Part shown: in pieces, positions 8,309 to 15,623 of the stretch
Layout: every line of letters starts with the position of its first letter
How positions within the stretch are numbered: position 1 is the stretch's first letter
Assembly (NCBI GenBank): GCA_963823735.1
Contig: CAWGMO010000001.1
Coordinates: forward strand, 1,984,001 to 2,048,000
From: Actinoallomurus sp963823735
GTDB lineage: Bacteria > Actinomycetota > Actinomycetes > Streptosporangiales > Streptosporangiaceae
Direction of reading: 5' to 3'
DNA length: 64,000 bases
Translations under genes and position numbers: made by a program
Notes under the pieces: model-generated
Seen by the model: the letters and a program-made list of their open reading frames with translations, nothing else
What the model was told of the DNA's origin: nothing
Database searches by the model: none

Positions 8309-8419
8309 GATGCTCCTTGACCTCGGGGACGGGAACGTTGATCCGGTCGTCCCCCGAGACTGTACTGAGAGTGCCGCGACTTACCGCCCAAGACCAGCGG
8401 TCGCCTACGCTGACCGGCC

Positions 8420-8905
8420 ATGGACGAAATCGCGCGGATGGCAGGGTTCTACGCCGCCCACGGAATCTGGAGCGTCTCCGACGGAGCGACCCTGATCCCG
8501 CTGCTGGGCTACGCGCACGAGGACGGCAGCCAGGGCATGGACCGCCTCATGGTGGACGACCCCGCCAAGGCGGGCCGGGAAACCCTGGAAACCGGCCGCG
8601 ACGGCTGGAGCAGCGCGGTGCTGGTCCTCGACGCGTACCTCTCCTTCGAGACGGGCCGTAAGGACGCGCTGATCGTCGAGGCGGTCGGCTATCTCCCGGC
8701 CCGGCGGTCACTGCAGATGGCCATCCCGTACCGCCCGGGCTCGGACCCGCAGGGCTTCGGCGTGTACCGGCCGAAGTTCTTCGAGGCCGTCGGCGTCGAC
8801 GACCCGGACTACGCCGCGCTGGCCGCGTCCTTCTTCGGCGGGGTCGACTCCCACGAGAAGGCCGCGGCCGTCTGGAACGAACACCTCATCGACGAGTCCG
8901 TCTAA
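8420..8905 (+). CDS. Conserved hypothetical protein
   Basis: 161 residues, no signal peptide or membrane segment. I do not recognise a family. The sequence is rich in acidic and aromatic residues and looks like a compact soluble domain (LIPLLGYAHEDGSQGMDRL, then ALIVEAVGYLPARRSLQMAIPYRPG). Start ATG 8420 has coding-like composition immediately after it, but no clear ribosome-binding site. It stands alone between the divergent NYN gene and the AhpD-like gene. Confidence 0.7.
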   Translation: MDEIARMAGFYAAHGIWSVSDGATLIPLLGYAHEDGSQGMDRLMVDDPAKAGRETLETGRDGWSSAVLVLDAYLSFETGRKDALIVEAVGYLPARRSLQMAIPYRPGSDPQGFGVYRPKFFEAVGVDDPDYAALAASFFGGVDSHEKAAAVWNEHLIDESV

Positions 8906-8984
8906 GTCCCGCGGCGGGGAGAACTGAGAATTCTCTGAGATCTCGCGGTTAGCGTGCGGAGGTCTCACGTGGAGGTGGACCTCG

Positions 8985-9532
8985 GTGCCCTTTCTTCCCT
9001 CACTCCCCGACGGCGCGGGCGTTCTGGACGTTCTGAAGGCCTTTCCCGAGGCGGCGGCGCCCCTGATCGACTATCACGAGGTGGTGCTTCGCGGGCCGTC
9101 CGCTCTGACGGTCGGTGAGCGGGAGCTGATCGCGGCGTACGTGTCCGGGCTGAACGCCTGTCACTACTGCCACGGGGTTCACGGGGCCGTCGCCGAGACC
9201 TTCGGGATCGGGGAAGGGGTGCTCGCGGCGCTGCTGGACGACATCGAGAGCGCGCCGGTCCGTGACGAGCTGAGGCCGTTGTTCGCCTACGTACGCAAGC
9301 TCACCCTGACGCCGGACCGGATGCTTCCCGCCGACGCGGACGCCGTTCTGCGGCCGGCTGGGAGGAGAAGGCCCTCTTCGACGCCGTGTCGGTGTGCGCG
9401 CTGTTCAACTTCATGAACCGCCTCGTCGAGGGGCTCGGCGTCAAGGCCGCCGACGGCTACTTCGCCGTCGCCGCGCGGCGGCTGTCCGGCGACGACTACA
9501 CCGGCTATCGAGGCCTGGTCGAAGGTCTTTGA
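8985..9532 (+). CDS. AhpD-like / carboxymuconolactone decarboxylase-family peroxidase, frameshifted
   Basis: A peroxidase-related AhpD-fold protein. LIAAYVSGLNACHYCHGVH carries the CxxC and downstream His of the disulfide-reducing active site, used in alkylhydroperoxide reduction. The first frame runs off into a false C-terminus (stop at 9416). The true continuation, WEEKALFDAVSVCALFNFMNRL to YRGLVEGL, lies in another frame and stops at 9530-9532. Restoring one G between 9350 and 9351 (CTG-CGG to CTGGCGG) rejoins the two. Either an inactivating one-base deletion or a sequencing error; the flawless remainder favours the latter. GTG start at 8985. Confidence 0.82.
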
Positions 9533-9563
9533 CTCGGCGCCCGCGGGCGACTGTGATGGAGAC

Positions 9564-9932
9564 ATGGAGAAACGAGGACACGACATCGAGGTCACGCCTG
9601 GAACCGACGAGGTCGTGGTGCGCGTCATGGACACGGTGGTGGCCACGTCCTCCCGTGCGTTCGTGCTCACCGAGACCGGCTGCCCGGCGCGGTACTACGT
9701 GCCGCGGCAGGACGTGAAGATGGATCTGTTCCGGCCGTCGGAGACGACGTCGCACTGCCCGTTCAAGGGCGACGCGGTCTACTGGTCGGTGGACGCCCCG
9801 GACGGTACGGTCACGGACGCCGTCTGGTCGTACCCGGAGCCGTTCGACAGGGTCGGGCAGGTCGCGGGGATGTTCGCCTTCTGGGCCGAGAAGCCGGGCA
9901 TCACCCTTGAGGTCGACGGGCAGCCCGCGTAG
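9564..9932 (+). CDS. DUF427 domain protein
   Basis: 122 residues, a single DUF427 domain: TDEVVVRVMDTVVATSSRAFVLTE, then CPARYYVPRQDV, CPFKGDAVYWSV and AVWSYPEPFDRV, ending in the usual GM-FW motif (VAGMFAFWAEKPGI). The fold is small and mostly beta; biochemical function is unknown. Start ATG 9564 follows the AhpD-like gene by 31 bases, so the pair may be one operon. It ends in a bidirectional terminator. Confidence 0.92.
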   Translation: MEKRGHDIEVTPGTDEVVVRVMDTVVATSSRAFVLTETGCPARYYVPRQDVKMDLFRPSETTSHCPFKGDAVYWSVDAPDGTVTDAVWSYPEPFDRVGQVAGMFAFWAEKPGITLEVDGQPA

Positions 9933-9943
9933 GCGGGGCGCCG

Positions 9944-9968
9944 GCGCGGCCCGTTCAACGGGCCGCGC
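9944..9968. terminator. Bidirectional terminator hairpin
   Basis: Ten-bp perfect stem (9944-9953 with 9959-9968) and loop TTCAA in the 44-base gap between convergent genes. Confidence 0.65.
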
Positions 9969-9976
9969 GCGCGGCG

Positions 9977-11008
9977 TCACGGACGTACGAGGACCTTCAG
10001 GGACTCGCGGCCGGCCATGGCGCGGTAGCCGTCGGGTACCCCGTCCAGGCCCACGGTGCGGTCGAAGACGCGGCCCGGGTCGACCTTGCCGTCGAGGATG
10101 TCCGGCATCAGCTCCTCGATGTACGCCCTGGCGGGAGCGACGCCACCCGTCAGGGTCACGTTCCGCATGAACACGCCGCGGCCGATCGGGCCCTCCTCGT
10201 ACTGCGGCACGCCCACCCGGCTGACCGCGCCGCCGTCGCGGGCGACGCCGAAGCCCATCTCCAGGGCCGGTTTCGTGCCCACGCACTCCAGTACGGCGTG
10301 GGCGCCGTCGCCGCCGGTCAGCTCGCGGACCTTCTCGATGCCCTCCTCGCCGCGTTCGGCGACGACGTCGGTGGCGCCGAATTCGCGCCCGAGGTCCGTA
10401 CGGTCCTTGTGCCGGCCCATCAGCAGGATCCGCTCGGCGCCGAGGCGCTTCGCCGCCAGTACCGCCGACAGGCCGACGGCGCCGTCACCGATCACGGTCA
10501 CGGTCGTACGCGGCCCGACGCCGGCCGTCACGGCGGCGTGGTGGCCGGTGCAGAACACGTCGGACAGGGTGAGCAGGGACGGCAACAGCGGTGAGTCCTC
10601 ACCGACGGGCAGCTTCACCAGCGTTCCCGCCGCCTGCGGCACCCGTACGGCCTCGCCCTGGCCGCCGTCGAGGGACTGCCCCCAGCTACCGCCGTCGCGG
10701 CAGGACGGCTGGAGTCCCTCGGCGCAGAAGTCGCACGTGTTGTCCGCCCACAGGAAGGGCGCGACCACGACGTCGCCGCGCCGGAACCCGGATGCCTCCG
10801 GGCCGGTGTCCTCGACGACGCCGAGGAACTCATGGCCCATGCGCCGGCCCGTCTCGGAGGCGGGCAGCGACGCGTACGGCCACAGGTCGCTGCCGCAGAC
10901 ACACGCCTGCAGCACCCGTACGACGGCGTCGGTCGGTTCCTTGATCACCGGGTCGGGCACGGTCTCCACCCGCACGTCGCCGGCGCCGTACATCAATGTC
11001 GCTCGCAT
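9977..11008 (-). CDS. Zinc-dependent alcohol dehydrogenase (MDR superfamily)
   Basis: 343 residues from ATG 11008, chosen because AAAGGACT lies just upstream; the frame is open further but has no family character. Catalytic-zinc ligands are visible in VCGSDLWPY (Cys) and GHEFLGVVE (His-Glu). The NAD(P)-binding Rossmann motif is VTVIGDGAVGLSAVLAA. The structural-zinc lobe reads TCDFCAEGLQPSC, with three rather than four cysteines. Oxidises or reduces an unknown alcohol/aldehyde. It diverges from an MmyB-type regulator across 124 bases, where GGGAGTCC occurs twice, so that regulator probably controls it. Confidence 0.9.
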   Translation of the reverse strand: MRATLMYGAGDVRVETVPDPVIKEPTDAVVRVLQACVCGSDLWPYASLPASETGRRMGHEFLGVVEDTGPEASGFRRGDVVVAPFLWADNTCDFCAEGLQPSCRDGGSWGQSLDGGQGEAVRVPQAAGTLVKLPVGEDSPLLPSLLTLSDVFCTGHHAAVTAGVGPRTTVTVIGDGAVGLSAVLAAKRLGAERILLMGRHKDRTDLGREFGATDVVAERGEEGIEKVRELTGGDGAHAVLECVGTKPALEMGFGVARDGGAVSRVGVPQYEEGPIGRGVFMRNVTLTGGVAPARAYIEELMPDILDGKVDPGRVFDRTVGLDGVPDGYRAMAGRESLKVLVRP

Positions 11009-11132
11009 TGGGAGTCCTTTCGTCTGGCAGCCTCCAGACAAACAGACCCTCGTACGGACCTGGGAGTCCCTGCCTATCGGGGTACTGGCAGACCCTCCCA
11101 GCCCGTTCGCACCGGCACATACGATCGGAAAC

Positions 11133-11990
11133 GTGGACAACCGGAGCGAGGTACGCGACTTCCTGTCGTCCCGTCGCGCCCGGATCACACCGGAGCAGGC
11201 GGGCCTGCAGGCGTTCGGCGGAAAGCGCCGCGTGCCCGGTCTGCGCCGCGAGGAGGTCGCGCTGCTCGCCGGGGTGAGCGTCGACTACTACACGCGCCTC
11301 GAACGCGGAAACCTCAACGGCGCCTCCGAAAGCGTCCTCGGCGCGCTCGCCGGCGCCCTCCAGCTCGACGAGGCGGAACGCCGTCACCTGTTCGACCTCG
11401 CGCGCTCCGCCAACGCCCCGGCGCGGCCACGGCGGCGTACGGGACGGCAGCGGATCCGGCCGAGCGTGCAGCGGGTCCTGGACGCCATGACCGGCGCGCC
11501 GGCGTACGTCCGCAACGGCCGCCTGGACCTCCTCGCCGCCAACCGGCTCGCCCGCGCCCTGTACTCACCGGTGCTCGCGGGCCGTACCCCGCCGACGAAC
11601 CTCACGCGGTACATGTTCCTCGACGAGAGCGCCGCCGACTTCTACGCCGACTGGGAACAGGCCGCGAACAACGCCGTCGCCATCCTGCGCGCCGAGGCCG
11701 GCCGCGACCCGTACGACCGCAACCTGTCCGACCTCGTCGGCGAGCTGTCCACGCGCAGCGAGGCGTTCCGCGTACGGTGGGCGGCCCACAACGTCCGCCT
11801 GCACCGCACCGGCGTCAAGCGCTACCACCACCCGGACGTCGGCGACCTCGAACTCACCTTCGAGGCACTGGAACTCCCCGCCGACACGGGCCTGACGATC
11901 ATCACGTACACGGCCGAACCGGGCTCTTCGTCAGCCGAGGCGCTGAACTTCCTCGCGAGCTGGACCTCGGAGACCGACGCCCGCCGCTGA
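11133..11990 (+). CDS. Helix-turn-helix regulator with MmyB-like ligand-binding domain
   Basis: 285 residues from GTG 11133. The N-terminal XRE-type HTH covers about residues 10-75 (RRVPGLRREEVALLAGVSVDYYTRLERG is diagnostic of this actinomycete family). The rest is the MmyB-like domain (RNGRLDLLAANRLARALY, then NLTRYMFLDESAADFYADWE and KRYHHPDVGDLELTFEAL), a PAS-like fold thought to bind fatty-acid-like ligands. Regulators of this family typically repress a divergent dehydrogenase or reductase, matching the neighbour here. Confidence 0.93.
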   Translation: MDNRSEVRDFLSSRRARITPEQAGLQAFGGKRRVPGLRREEVALLAGVSVDYYTRLERGNLNGASESVLGALAGALQLDEAERRHLFDLARSANAPARPRRRTGRQRIRPSVQRVLDAMTGAPAYVRNGRLDLLAANRLARALYSPVLAGRTPPTNLTRYMFLDESAADFYADWEQAANNAVAILRAEAGRDPYDRNLSDLVGELSTRSEAFRVRWAAHNVRLHRTGVKRYHHPDVGDLELTFEALELPADTGLTIITYTAEPGSSSAEALNFLASWTSETDARR

Positions 11991-11993
11991 CCG

Positions 11994-12077
11994 TCAGTTC
12001 CCGGCGCGGACGCTGAGTTCGTACAGGCGGGTGGTCTGCGGCGTCTGGAGGTTGTCGTCGGAGATCATGTAGAGGAC
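11994..12077 (-). pseudogene. C-terminal remnant of an esterase-like phytase-family protein
   Basis: The last 27 codons before a TGA at 11994 read LYMISDDNLQTPQTTRLYEL. This matches the conserved end (SDDN, TRLY) of exported 'esterase-like activity of phytase' proteins. Upstream the frame loses all family character and the methyltransferase gene takes over the strand, so only the tail of the original gene remains. Short, so the assignment is tentative. Confidence 0.5.
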
Positions 12078-12775
12078 GCGGCGACGAAGACGAACTCCCG
12101 GCCTGGGCGGTCCGGGGCCTCGCGTACGTCGCGTACGTGGTAGCCGCAGGCGGCCAGGCCGGCCTCCACCTCGTCGCGGTCGCGGAAGCGGAGTGTCGAG
12201 GACGACGTGATGACCTCGCCGTCCGTGAACCGGTAGGTGGAGCGGAAGGAGACGAACGGGAGGCTCACGTCGGTGACCTCGCGACGGTGCTCCACGGAGC
12301 CCACGCCGGGAATGTCGAGGACGGTCTCGGTGTCCCACTCCTCCCAGGCGCGGCGCTCGGGCCGCCTGGTCTCGAAGACCAGGTGGCCGCCCGTACGGAG
12401 TGCGGCGTGGACGGCCTGGAGCGTACCCGTCCAGTCCTCGTCGGTGAGGAAGACCTGTGCGACGTTTCCCGTCATCACCGCCAGGTCGGCGCCGAGGGCG
12501 GGGAGCGCGGACGCGTCGCCGTGCAGCCAGGTGACCTGCGGGCTCTTCGCCCGCGCGATCTCCAGCGACGCCTCGGCCGGGTCGACGCCCACGACCGTAC
12601 GGCCGGTGCCGGCGAGCAGGACCGCCAGGCAGCCGGTGCCGCACCCGACGTCCAGGACGTGGTCCGCGCGCAGTTCATCGGCGATGGCGAGGTAGAGCGG
12701 CAGGTCGTCGCGGTCGCCGTCGAAGGCGTCGTAGAGGGGGGCGAGGCGAGGGTGGGCGAACAGCGCGTCTGGCAC
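12065..12775 (-). CDS. Class I SAM-dependent methyltransferase
   Basis: 237 residues from GTG 12775 (ALFAHPRLAPLYDAFDGDR is the usual N-terminal block). SAM motif I is VLDVGCGTGCLAVLLAG, with VVGVDPAEASLEIAR after it, DLAVMTGNVAQVFLTDEDW in the motif II region and ALRTGGHLVFETRRPE after it. Resembles small uncharacterised actinomycete methyltransferases; substrate unknown. Its 3' end overlaps the dead phytase-like tail, which suggests that an old deletion brought it to this place. Confidence 0.88.
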   Translation of the reverse strand: MPDALFAHPRLAPLYDAFDGDRDDLPLYLAIADELRADHVLDVGCGTGCLAVLLAGTGRTVVGVDPAEASLEIARAKSPQVTWLHGDASALPALGADLAVMTGNVAQVFLTDEDWTGTLQAVHAALRTGGHLVFETRRPERRAWEEWDTETVLDIPGVGSVEHRREVTDVSLPFVSFRSTYRFTDGEVITSSSTLRFRDRDEVEAGLAACGYHVRDVREAPDRPGREFVFVAASST

Positions 12776-12855
12776 CCGGCGACCATAACCGCGACCTCCC
12801 CGCCCGCGCGACGGGATTTCAAGCCCGCACCGGCGGCGGGCTGCCGGGTACACGG

Positions 12856-13014
12856 AGGACTTCTCGCCGTCGACGGTGGCGCGACGTGTCGACCGTCGGG
12901 TACCTGGTGGGGTACGACAGCACGTCGCAGTTCAGCCGGGAGTACCAGCGGCAGTTCGGCGTGCCGCCGAGCCGCGACGCCGAACGCCTCCGCGCGCCTC
13001 AGGAGTCGAGGTAG
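12856..13014 (+). pseudogene. AraC-family regulator, C-terminal remnant
   Basis: The second half of an AraC-type DNA-binding domain: GYLVGYDSTSQFSREYQRQF followed by GVPPSRDAERLRA and a stop at 13012. A preceding piece (GGLLAVDGGA) is in a different frame; adding one G near 12882 joins them. The first helix-turn-helix and the whole sensor domain are absent. It overlaps the 3' end of the convergent YjbR-like gene by 16 bases. Confidence 0.72.
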
Positions 13015-13385
13015 CTCCGCGCGAGTTTCGCCGGCGCGGCGACGAGCCAGCCGTCGACGATCGCCTCGCGCAGGTCCGGCTCGGCGGCTTCGGGTACCTG
13101 GATGAGAATCGCGGCGTAGCCGTCGAAGTGCGGGATCGTGAAGAAGCCCGCCTTTCCGGCGGCGAGGACGGCTTCCTTCTCGCTGAGGTCCTCGACGCTC
13201 ACGGCGAGGATGGGGCCGTCCGGCGGCGTGCGGTCGCCGAACCGCTTCACGTCCGCCTTGCTGAACGAACGCTCCCACGCGAAGACCTTGCCGGCGACGT
13301 TCCAGGCGCGGTTGCCGTGGCGGTCGGCCTCGGTGACTTCGGGGAGCTCCGACGCGATCCGTGCCACGTCCTCAAGGGTCGCCAT
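12999..13385 (-). CDS. MmcQ/YjbR-family protein
   Basis: 128 residues, the double-wing CyaY-like fold of the MmcQ/YjbR family: EDVARIASELPEVTEADRHG, AWNVAGKVFAWERSF, then ILAVSVEDLSEKEAVLAA and FFTIPHFDGYAAILIQV. Some members bind DNA; the cellular role is not known. ATG start at 13385; a 99-base gap separates it from the divergent ECF operon. Confidence 0.88.
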   Translation of the reverse strand: MATLEDVARIASELPEVTEADRHGNRAWNVAGKVFAWERSFSKADVKRFGDRTPPDGPILAVSVEDLSEKEAVLAAGKAGFFTIPHFDGYAAILIQVPEAAEPDLREAIVDGWLVAAPAKLARSYLDS

Positions 13386-13484
13386 TTCCGAAACCGTACG
13401 CCTGTGACCGGCGTCACACCAGCGCGCTGTCCCTATCCGCTGACCTCGCTCGTCTCCTCGCCACACCAACGAAGGAGGCCGGTC

Positions 13485-14039
13485 ATGAGCGTGATCGTCA
13501 TCGAGTTCGTCTCGCTGGACGGGGTCGTCGAGGACCCGGACGGCTCCGGCGGGACCGCATGGGGAGGGTGGGCCTTCCGGTACGGGTCCGTGGACGGCGA
13601 CAAGTTCGAGCTCGGGACGGTGCTGGACACCGGGGTCATGCTGCTGGGGCGTGTCACCTGGCAGCTGTTCTCCCGCATCTGGCCCGCCCGGGATGACGCG
13701 TTCTCGCGGAAGATGAACGCCATGCCCAAACTCGTCGCCTCGCGATCGCTGGGCGACGTCGGCGCGTGGGACAACTCGGCGCTTCTGCGCGGCGACCTCG
13801 TCGATGAGGTGGCCCGGCGTGGGAAGAATCAGGACATCGTGGTCGCCGGCAGCGGGAGCGTCGTCGGCGCCTTGAGGGAGCACGACCTGATCGACCAGTA
13901 CCGGCTGCTGGTCTTTCCGGTCGTGCTCGGCCAGGGGCGGCGCCTGTTCGACGGGCCCGCGGGCCTGGAGCTCGCCGCCGTCGAGCGGGCCGGCCAGGCC
14001 GTACGTCTCGTCTACGACCGTGAAGGGGACCACCGATGA
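13485..14039 (+). CDS. Dihydrofolate reductase-like (RibD C-terminal domain) protein
   Basis: 184 residues starting at ATG 13485 behind a strong GAAGGAGG. RibD_C/DHFR-like fold: VIVIEFVSLDGVVEDPDG, VMLLGRVTWQLFSRIW, NQDIVVAGSGSVVGALREHD and LIDQYRLLVFPVVLGQGRRLF are typical of the family. Probably an NADPH-dependent reductase of unknown substrate. First gene of a three-gene operon; its stop overlaps the start of the DGPF gene (ATGA). Confidence 0.9.
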   Translation: MSVIVIEFVSLDGVVEDPDGSGGTAWGGWAFRYGSVDGDKFELGTVLDTGVMLLGRVTWQLFSRIWPARDDAFSRKMNAMPKLVASRSLGDVGAWDNSALLRGDLVDEVARRGKNQDIVVAGSGSVVGALREHDLIDQYRLLVFPVVLGQGRRLFDGPAGLELAAVERAGQAVRLVYDREGDHR

Positions 14040-14371
14040 GGTACGCACTGCTGATCAACGAGCGCCCCGGCGCGTACGACGGTCTCAGCGAGCAGGAACG
14101 CGAGTCCATCACGGCGGCCTACACCGCGCTGATGAAGGACGAGCGCATGCGCGGCGGCGAACGGCTTCAGCCGGGCGAGACCGCGACGACCGTACGGGTG
14201 CGGGACGGGGAGACCCTGCTGACCGACGGGCCGTTCGCCGACACCAAGGAGATCTTCGGCGGGTTCTACATCGTCGAGGCCGACGATCTCGACGGCGCGC
14301 TGGAGCTCGCGGAGCGGATCCCGGCCGCCCGGCTCGGCGGCTCGGTCGAGGTACGGCCGCTGGCAACGTGA
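14036..14371 (+). CDS. YCII-related DGPF-domain protein
   Basis: 111 residues of the YCII superfamily with the DGPF signature (LLTDGPFADTKEIFGGFYIVEADD). DGPF proteins are the conserved genomic partners of ECF42 sigma factors, and the next gene is one. Translationally coupled on both sides: ATGA with the reductase and GTGA with the sigma factor. Function unknown; a direct role in signalling to the sigma factor has been proposed for the family but not shown here. Confidence 0.93.
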   Translation: MRYALLINERPGAYDGLSEQERESITAAYTALMKDERMRGGERLQPGETATTVRVRDGETLLTDGPFADTKEIFGGFYIVEADDLDGALELAERIPAARLGGSVEVRPLAT

Positions 14372-15525
14372 TCGACGAGGTATTCCGTGAGCACTGGGCG
14401 CGCGTGCTGGCGTCCCTCGTCGGCCTCCTCGGCGACTTCGACCTCGCCGAGGAGGCCGCGCAGGAGGCGTTCACGATCGCCGCGGAACGCTGGGAGCGCG
14501 ACGGAATTCCGGACAATCCGGTCGCGTGGCTGGTGGTGACCGGGCGCCGCCGGGCGATCGACCGGCTGCGCCGCGAGCGCGTCCATCGGGACAAGCTCCG
14601 GCTCCTGGACCGTACGGAGGCGGCGATGGACGACACGGCGTTCCCCGACGAGCGGCTCCAGCTGATCTTCATGTGCTGCCACCCGGCGCTGGCGGCCGAG
14701 GCGCAGGTCGCGCTGACGCTGCGGGCGCTGGGCGGCCTGTCGACGTCGGAGATCGCCAGGGCGTTCCTCGTGCCGGACGAGACGATGAAACGGCGGCTCT
14801 CCCGCGCCCGTACCAAGATCCGCGCGACCGTGATCCCCTTCGCGGTACCGCCCGGCCACGCCCTGCCCGTGCGTCTGAGGACCGTCCTGGCCGTCCTCTA
14901 CCTGATCTTCAACCAGGGGTACGGCGACGGCCGTGCCGACCTGGCGGCCGAGGCGATACGGCTGGGCCGGATGCTGGCCGGCCTCATGCCCGGCGAGCCG
15001 GAGGTGACCGGGCTGCTCGCCCTGATGCTGCTCCACGACTCACGTCGTGACGCGCGGATCCGTGACGGCGAGATCGTCCTGCTGCACGAGCAGGACCGCC
15101 GTCTGTGGAAGACGGCCCAGATCGAGGAAGGACGGGCCCTCCTGGGCCGCCCCGACGGGGTCTACGCGGTGCAGGCCGCGATCGCCGCCCTGCAGACCGA
15201 GGAACGCATCGACTGGCCGGCCGTCAACGCGCTGTACGGCCGCCTGCGGGACCTGACCGGTTCCGCGGTCGTGGAGCTCAGCCGCGCCGTGGCGGTCGCC
15301 GAGATCGAGGGGCCGGGCACGGCGCTCGCGCTCGTCGACGCGCTGGATCTCGACGGCTACCGCTACTTCCACTCCACCCGCGCGGAACTCCTCCGCCGGA
15401 TCGGTGACGTCCCGGCCGCGCGGGCGGCGTACGGGAAGGCGCTTGACCTCGCCACCACCGATCCCGAACGCCGTTTTCTGGAACGCCGCCTCACCGACCT
15501 GGGCAAGACCGGGGAGTGCCAATGA
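14368..15525 (+). CDS. ECF42-type RNA polymerase sigma factor with C-terminal extension
   Basis: 385 residues from GTG 14368. Region 2 at about residues 5-70 (FDLAEEAAQEAFTIAAERW, PVAWLVVTGRRRAIDRLRR). Region 4 at about 110-165 (ALTLRALGGLSTSEIARAFL, ETMKRRLSRARTKI). A long helical TPR-like C-terminal extension follows (AVLYLIFNQGYG to ATTDPERRFLERRL), which in ECF42 factors replaces an anti-sigma factor as the control device. It ends the reductase-DGPF-sigma operon, and the sigma factor probably transcribes this same operon. Confidence 0.94.
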   Translation: MIDEVFREHWARVLASLVGLLGDFDLAEEAAQEAFTIAAERWERDGIPDNPVAWLVVTGRRRAIDRLRRERVHRDKLRLLDRTEAAMDDTAFPDERLQLIFMCCHPALAAEAQVALTLRALGGLSTSEIARAFLVPDETMKRRLSRARTKIRATVIPFAVPPGHALPVRLRTVLAVLYLIFNQGYGDGRADLAAEAIRLGRMLAGLMPGEPEVTGLLALMLLHDSRRDARIRDGEIVLLHEQDRRLWKTAQIEEGRALLGRPDGVYAVQAAIAALQTEERIDWPAVNALYGRLRDLTGSAVVELSRAVAVAEIEGPGTALALVDALDLDGYRYFHSTRAELLRRIGDVPAARAAYGKALDLATTDPERRFLERRLTDLGKTGECQ

Positions 15526-15623
15526 TTCGGTGCCGGGATCGGAGGATCTAACTGGTACGAATCCGGCGTAAGGCCCTATCTTGGCAAATCGTCACCAGCC
15601 CTCCGTGAGAAACGCGGTCGTCA

